From positions 19,116,818 to 19,180,817 of the forward strand of contig CM037471.1 of assembly GCA_021014325.1 (NCBI GenBank): a stretch of 64,000 nt of DNA, in the 5' to 3' direction. Positions within the stretch are counted from its first letter, which is position 1. The number at the start of each line of letters is the position of its first letter. The DNA is from Plazaster borealis (taxonomy: Eukaryota; Echinodermata; Asteroidea; Forcipulatida; Labidiasteridae). Under the pieces are notes generated by a model. It worked only from the letters and a program-made list of their open reading frames with translations, did no database searches and was not told the origin of the DNA. This document shows positions 60,401 to 64,000 of this stretch, piece by piece. The position numbers and the translations under genes are program-made.

Positions 60401-60832
60401 ACTAATTAGCGGCCAAAAATAGGTTCTAAGAGTGTGTTTTGAAACCATCTTTGGAACTGTTTAAACTTAGTAACTGTTATTAATTGAAAAGCATTTGTAA
60501 AATTATTTTATGCAACTTTTTCAGATACTTATTAAATGTGAAGTGTGTGTACATGTAGTATGATCATATAATGAGTAATTTTATTCAAAGCTATATTTTA
60601 ATTGTAAGTTTTCAATAAGTTATTTTCAAATTGTTGATGGAGTCAAATATGTATTTTTACAATAGGTTGTCGTTGTGTATTTTTCTTTTACCAACATTAT
60701 ACTAGGGTTAAAGAAAGGTAGTGTACTTTAGTGATTTTGATAAATGACTGACCAAGAAATGCCTATTTGTAGTAACATATGAAGTTTGTATTGACCCAAT
60801 TCACCTGACATCACATCATGCTAATCTTGGTT

Positions 60833-61115
60833 TGAGCCATTTTGGGGAGTCAATGTCCCTGTGTGATATACAGGTTGATTGCAAGAATGTTAAGAATTTT
60901 TCACAATCCTCTCTGATACGTTCGCCATCCTCGAGGTACAACAACGACATTGTAATGGGAAACTAAATGTTGAAATCATCAAAGATGGCGAACGTAAGCC
61001 ATTCAGAGAGGATTGTGGGAATTGTGACGTCATGTACAATCCACCTGTGGTGCAAATTTTGGGCGTCGCAGCATTTACACTCTTACCTGTTGACTCCTAA
61101 AAGGGTGAGCGTGGC
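60833..61115. repeat. GCCATTTTGGGGAGTCAA-type element
   Basis: Left GAGCCATTTTGGGGAGTCAA and right TGTTGACTCCTAAAAGGGTG. An inverted CTCTCTGATACGTTCGCCAT/ATGGCGAACGTAAGCCATTC pair lies inside (near 60910-61010). Confidence 0.65.
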
Positions 61116-62249
61116 ACAGTCACAGTATACACCTCTCACTTTTTCTTTGAAATGAACTTTTTGAATTGGAAATAATTCTTTTAATATCAGCAAAGCAAGT
61201 ACAAATATTAGCTGAGTACATAAAATAATGCTTAGTGGCAACAGGTTGCTGACAAATTCCATTAATATTTAGGATGGCCATTACTTGGTTCCTGATCGTG
61301 TTAAAACAAATATTTATATTTGCTAAAAAATCTAGACTTTTTTATGGTTGTAAAAAATATTGACTTTTTAACAAGCTCACTATCAATAGTGTATACATTC
61401 TCATGTTATGTGCCTTAAAGCTATGTGAATCAAGCAGTTTCTGGAAAATCAGGAAATTTAAGTACTTTCAACTTTAAAAAATATGACAAATAGAACTTGT
61501 TTGGCAAAATGTGTGCTTTAAAATATGGTAGCAGCACCAAGTTGAAGTTGGAAGGAAAATATATATGTATATTTAATGCTTTTCTGCGATTTATATCATA
61601 AAGTTTACTCATTTTGTAATTTGGTTGATGACACATAAACTATAGAACTTTAAAGTGTTATTTGTTGTTCATTTTACAGGTTGGTCCTTGGAAAAAGTAG
61701 GTACAATTTATCAAGAACAAGGGCTGACCTACTCGTACACATGGTGTTGGCTCAATAGACTTTTCAGGCCTTATTATTATAACAAAAAAATCGGAAAATA
61801 GACTAAAGTGGGCAGAATATCATGCCTGATTTTACAACATGCATTTTTTTTTACAGCTTTCTTAGGTAATGGGTTATTTTCATACTACTGTAGTCATGGC
61901 TTTTTTCCTTGATGTTATTTTGTTGTTGAGGAAAGACTAGTTTGATGCATAAGAGGCCAGACACAGGTTACAAAAAACTTTGAAATTTCAGCACTTTAGG
62001 TGGTTGTGATAATATGTAAAAGAAGTGTTGTGTTTTAATGTGCTATTTATCACATCTTTGATATTTAATAATAAGATTAGAATTATGGGATGGTGACATG
62101 GAGTTAATGATCAGACGCTGATGAAGAATCTTAAATTACAAGTGTATTGTCAGTCTGCTGGATGATACAACCATTATGTCATACTAGTCGATCTTTCTGG
62201 AGTATTCCTCCCGTACTTATCAGTTTTTCTTCAATAACTGCTTTTGTCA

Positions 62250-62430
62250 GCCTTGCTACCATGGGCAGCGCACCAAAACGATGCCTCTCATCACTAACTC
62301 CTGGTAGCAGCCTAACTACAATGGGCAGCGTGCCATATCGATACCTTTAGTCACTAACCCCTGGTAGCAGGCTAGCTACCATGGGCAGCACGCCATATTG
62401 ATGCCTCTCGTCACTAACCCCTGGTAGGTG
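62250..62430. repeat. 66-bp tandem repeat, 3 copies
   Basis: GCTACCATGGGCAGCGCACC and TCACTAACTCCTGGTAGCAG recur about every 66 bp. Confidence 0.88.
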
Positions 62431-62719
62431 TGTTCTAAAAAACAACGCTGATTAGCTCCCACTGCTTTGCGCGCAGGCTTGTTGAAAACTCTTGTAGGAT
62501 GCTTAGTACGCGCAAAATGCAAGTATTTTGACGGATAACGCAGTACACAATATTGATACATGGAGATATGTGCGTTGCTTGCCATGTGTTTACATTTGTA
62601 CGCATTTTGCACTTTGCATTACGCACAGTGCAGGACAGATACATGGATATCCGGCCTTTGACTAAGAATAACTCTAATTAATATAATTCAAAAAATCAAA
62701 TCAGAAAAACCTTTCTATG

Positions 62720-62950
62720 TTAAGGCTGTGTCTGACTTGGCGGCTATAGATCGCCACGTCATTAGACGTTGAAATATAGGACGTTCTTAGGAATACCCTC
62801 AGTAACAGTTGTAGCTGTAAGCCGTAGCCGCCAATTCGGATATGACCTGTTGCTAAGGGTGGTGCTGAGGACTTCCTTTACTTCAACACATGATGACGTG
62901 GAAATATAGCCATAGTCGTAGCTGTGGTCACTATTTCAGATACGGCTTAG
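62720..62950. repeat. GCCGTAGCCGCC-type MITE copies
   Basis: GGCTGTGTCTGACTTGGCGG and AAGCCGTAGCCGCCAATTCG are the ends of one copy. A further partial copy follows to about 62950. Confidence 0.6.
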
Positions 62951-63244
62951 CCTCATTGAACTGGTTACACATTTTTTATCATGGAATTTGAAATGAAGTT
63001 TGAATGCACTATGCAGATTGGTTATTTTTGATCAAACATGTAAATTTTAGAGAGAGACTATATTTTTTATGAAAAGAATCTAAGAGAAGTACCTACAAGA
63101 GATTTGTTGTTCAAGATACTTATTTTTTGAATTTTGTTTAAAAGGTTGGTTTTATACTGATAAAATTTGAAAAGAGAATATAGGCCTATCTGTGAAGGTC
63201 ATTGTAATTTATTTTTATTTTTAGTGGTGTACTAAGTAATAACC

Positions 63245-63250
63245 AATAAA
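63245..63250 (+). promoter_or_regulatory. Candidate distal polyadenylation signal
   Basis: AATAAA in ACCAATAAATGCAAACC, followed by T/G-rich sequence (TTGTCTTATGGTTATG). The best candidate for the end of the transcript. Confidence 0.5.
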
Positions 63251-63334
63251 TGCAAACCAAGATTCATTTGTGCAAGAAATTTGTCTTATGGTTATGTTTT
63301 CCCTTTTGAAAAATGTGGTAAAGGGTTGAATTGA

Positions 63335-63450
63335 TGGTGGGGTCAGGGTTAGGGTTGGGGTTGCAGTTGGGTTGGGGTTAGTGTTCGATTGTGGTTGAGT
63401 TAGGGTTGGTGTTTGAGTTAGGCTTGGGTTTGTGTTGGGTTCGGGTTTGT
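63335..63450 (+). repeat. Degenerate TTAGGG-like tract
   Basis: GGTCAGGGTTAGGGTTGGGG and later GGTTGAGTTAGGGTTGG are interspersed with variants. Short and irregular. Confidence 0.7.
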
Positions 63451-64000
63451 TGTCAAATATTATTCTGTAGCTTTCAGTATTATGTAGAATGTCCGTTTCT
63501 GCAGCACCTGAGCCTCTGCAAGTGGAGTTTGGAATGGGCCAGGGTTGAACACAAATACCACTAAATTAAAAAAACAGAGAACGACTTTCGTCTTAACAAG
63601 AAAATGATTGACTCAGCTCTTGATTTTTATTCACACAAACAGCCATAGAAGGCAAGCATCCTGGTACAATGTCTTCATGATACATACATCACTACGTCAA
63701 TGAGCTTAACATAACGGGATGCTTGTGTTACTAATATATCATGTACTTACAGCTAGACGTAATGATCAAGTGAATGTGTAAGGGTGCAACTCTACAACTC
63801 CAAAATCAAAAACGGCAGATTTTACATTTTCAACAAATAGTTTGATTCTTGCCTACGTGAATCAAGTATGCAATGTTTCAATGGGGGCAGATAATGTTAT
63901 TGTCACCCAAGGATATCCTCCTACATGGAGACCATTCATATCCCCATTTGGGAAACAAGTCTCCCGATCAGGGAAATGGATGGCAGCGACACTTAAAGAC
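63451..64000. other. Flanking sequence, nothing recognised
   Basis: No exon, repeat border or RNA gene seen. Confidence 0.5.

Larger units (their letters stand above)
59955..63270 (+). other. Probable 3' UTR and flank
   Basis: AT-rich, no conserved frame. AATAAA occurs at 60395-60400 and 63245-63250. The true end cannot be chosen from sequence alone. Confidence 0.55.

Overview
The window is animal genomic DNA. It has long GT-AG introns, many small phase-1 exons, and introns packed with SINEs, LINE pieces, MITE-like inverted-repeat elements and minisatellites. The repeat style, together with a LINE that carries a 2A-like motif (described from sea urchins), suggests a marine invertebrate deuterostome, most likely an echinoderm such as a sea star. 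That placement is inference.

One host gene dominates: the 3' half of a giant LDL-receptor-related protein on the + strand, 40 exons from 5742 to 59954. Joined, the exons give one uninterrupted frame of 1792 complete residues plus a stop. The order is 7 LDLa repeats (5742-14361), two EGF modules (15222-16004), a YWTD beta-propeller (17202-21440), an EGF module fused to the first of 11 LDLa repeats (22479-37611), two EGF modules (38571-39424), a second propeller with a furin-type RGKR site (41671-48631), three EGF modules (49786-54275), a transmembrane exon (57237-57327) and a cytoplasmic tail with NPSYATL and a C-terminal PPPAY (58241-59954). The 11-repeat cluster, the furin-type site in the last propeller, the extra EGF modules before the membrane and the NPxYATL tail favour LRP1 over LRP2/megalin. 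The 5' half of the gene lies upstream of the window.

Upstream (1-5741) is intron of the same gene. It holds an acidic-repeat minisatellite (1-293), SINE and MITE fragments, and a nearly full-length CR1/L2-like LINE (about 1437-5284). The LINE has a 2A-like GDIESNPGP, a PHD-like finger, an APE endonuclease and a reverse transcriptase interrupted by one TAG.

The introns hold at least four tRNA-derived SINE families, several TIR or foldback families with inferred TTAA, TA or CTA target duplications, and seven sizeable minisatellites (units of about 24, 33, 52, 54, 73, 110 and 129 bp). The most striking local event is a tandem duplication of an EGF exon pair (50639-52219 to 53544-54275). One copy later received a 637-bp transposon and the other preserves the empty site. 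Introns there also carry decayed copies of the 3' end of the preceding EGF exon.

Downstream (59955-64000) is 3' UTR and flank, with a plausible AATAAA at 63245, a 66-bp triple tandem repeat and a short TTAGGG-like tract. No prokaryotic gene, CRISPR array or rRNA gene was seen.
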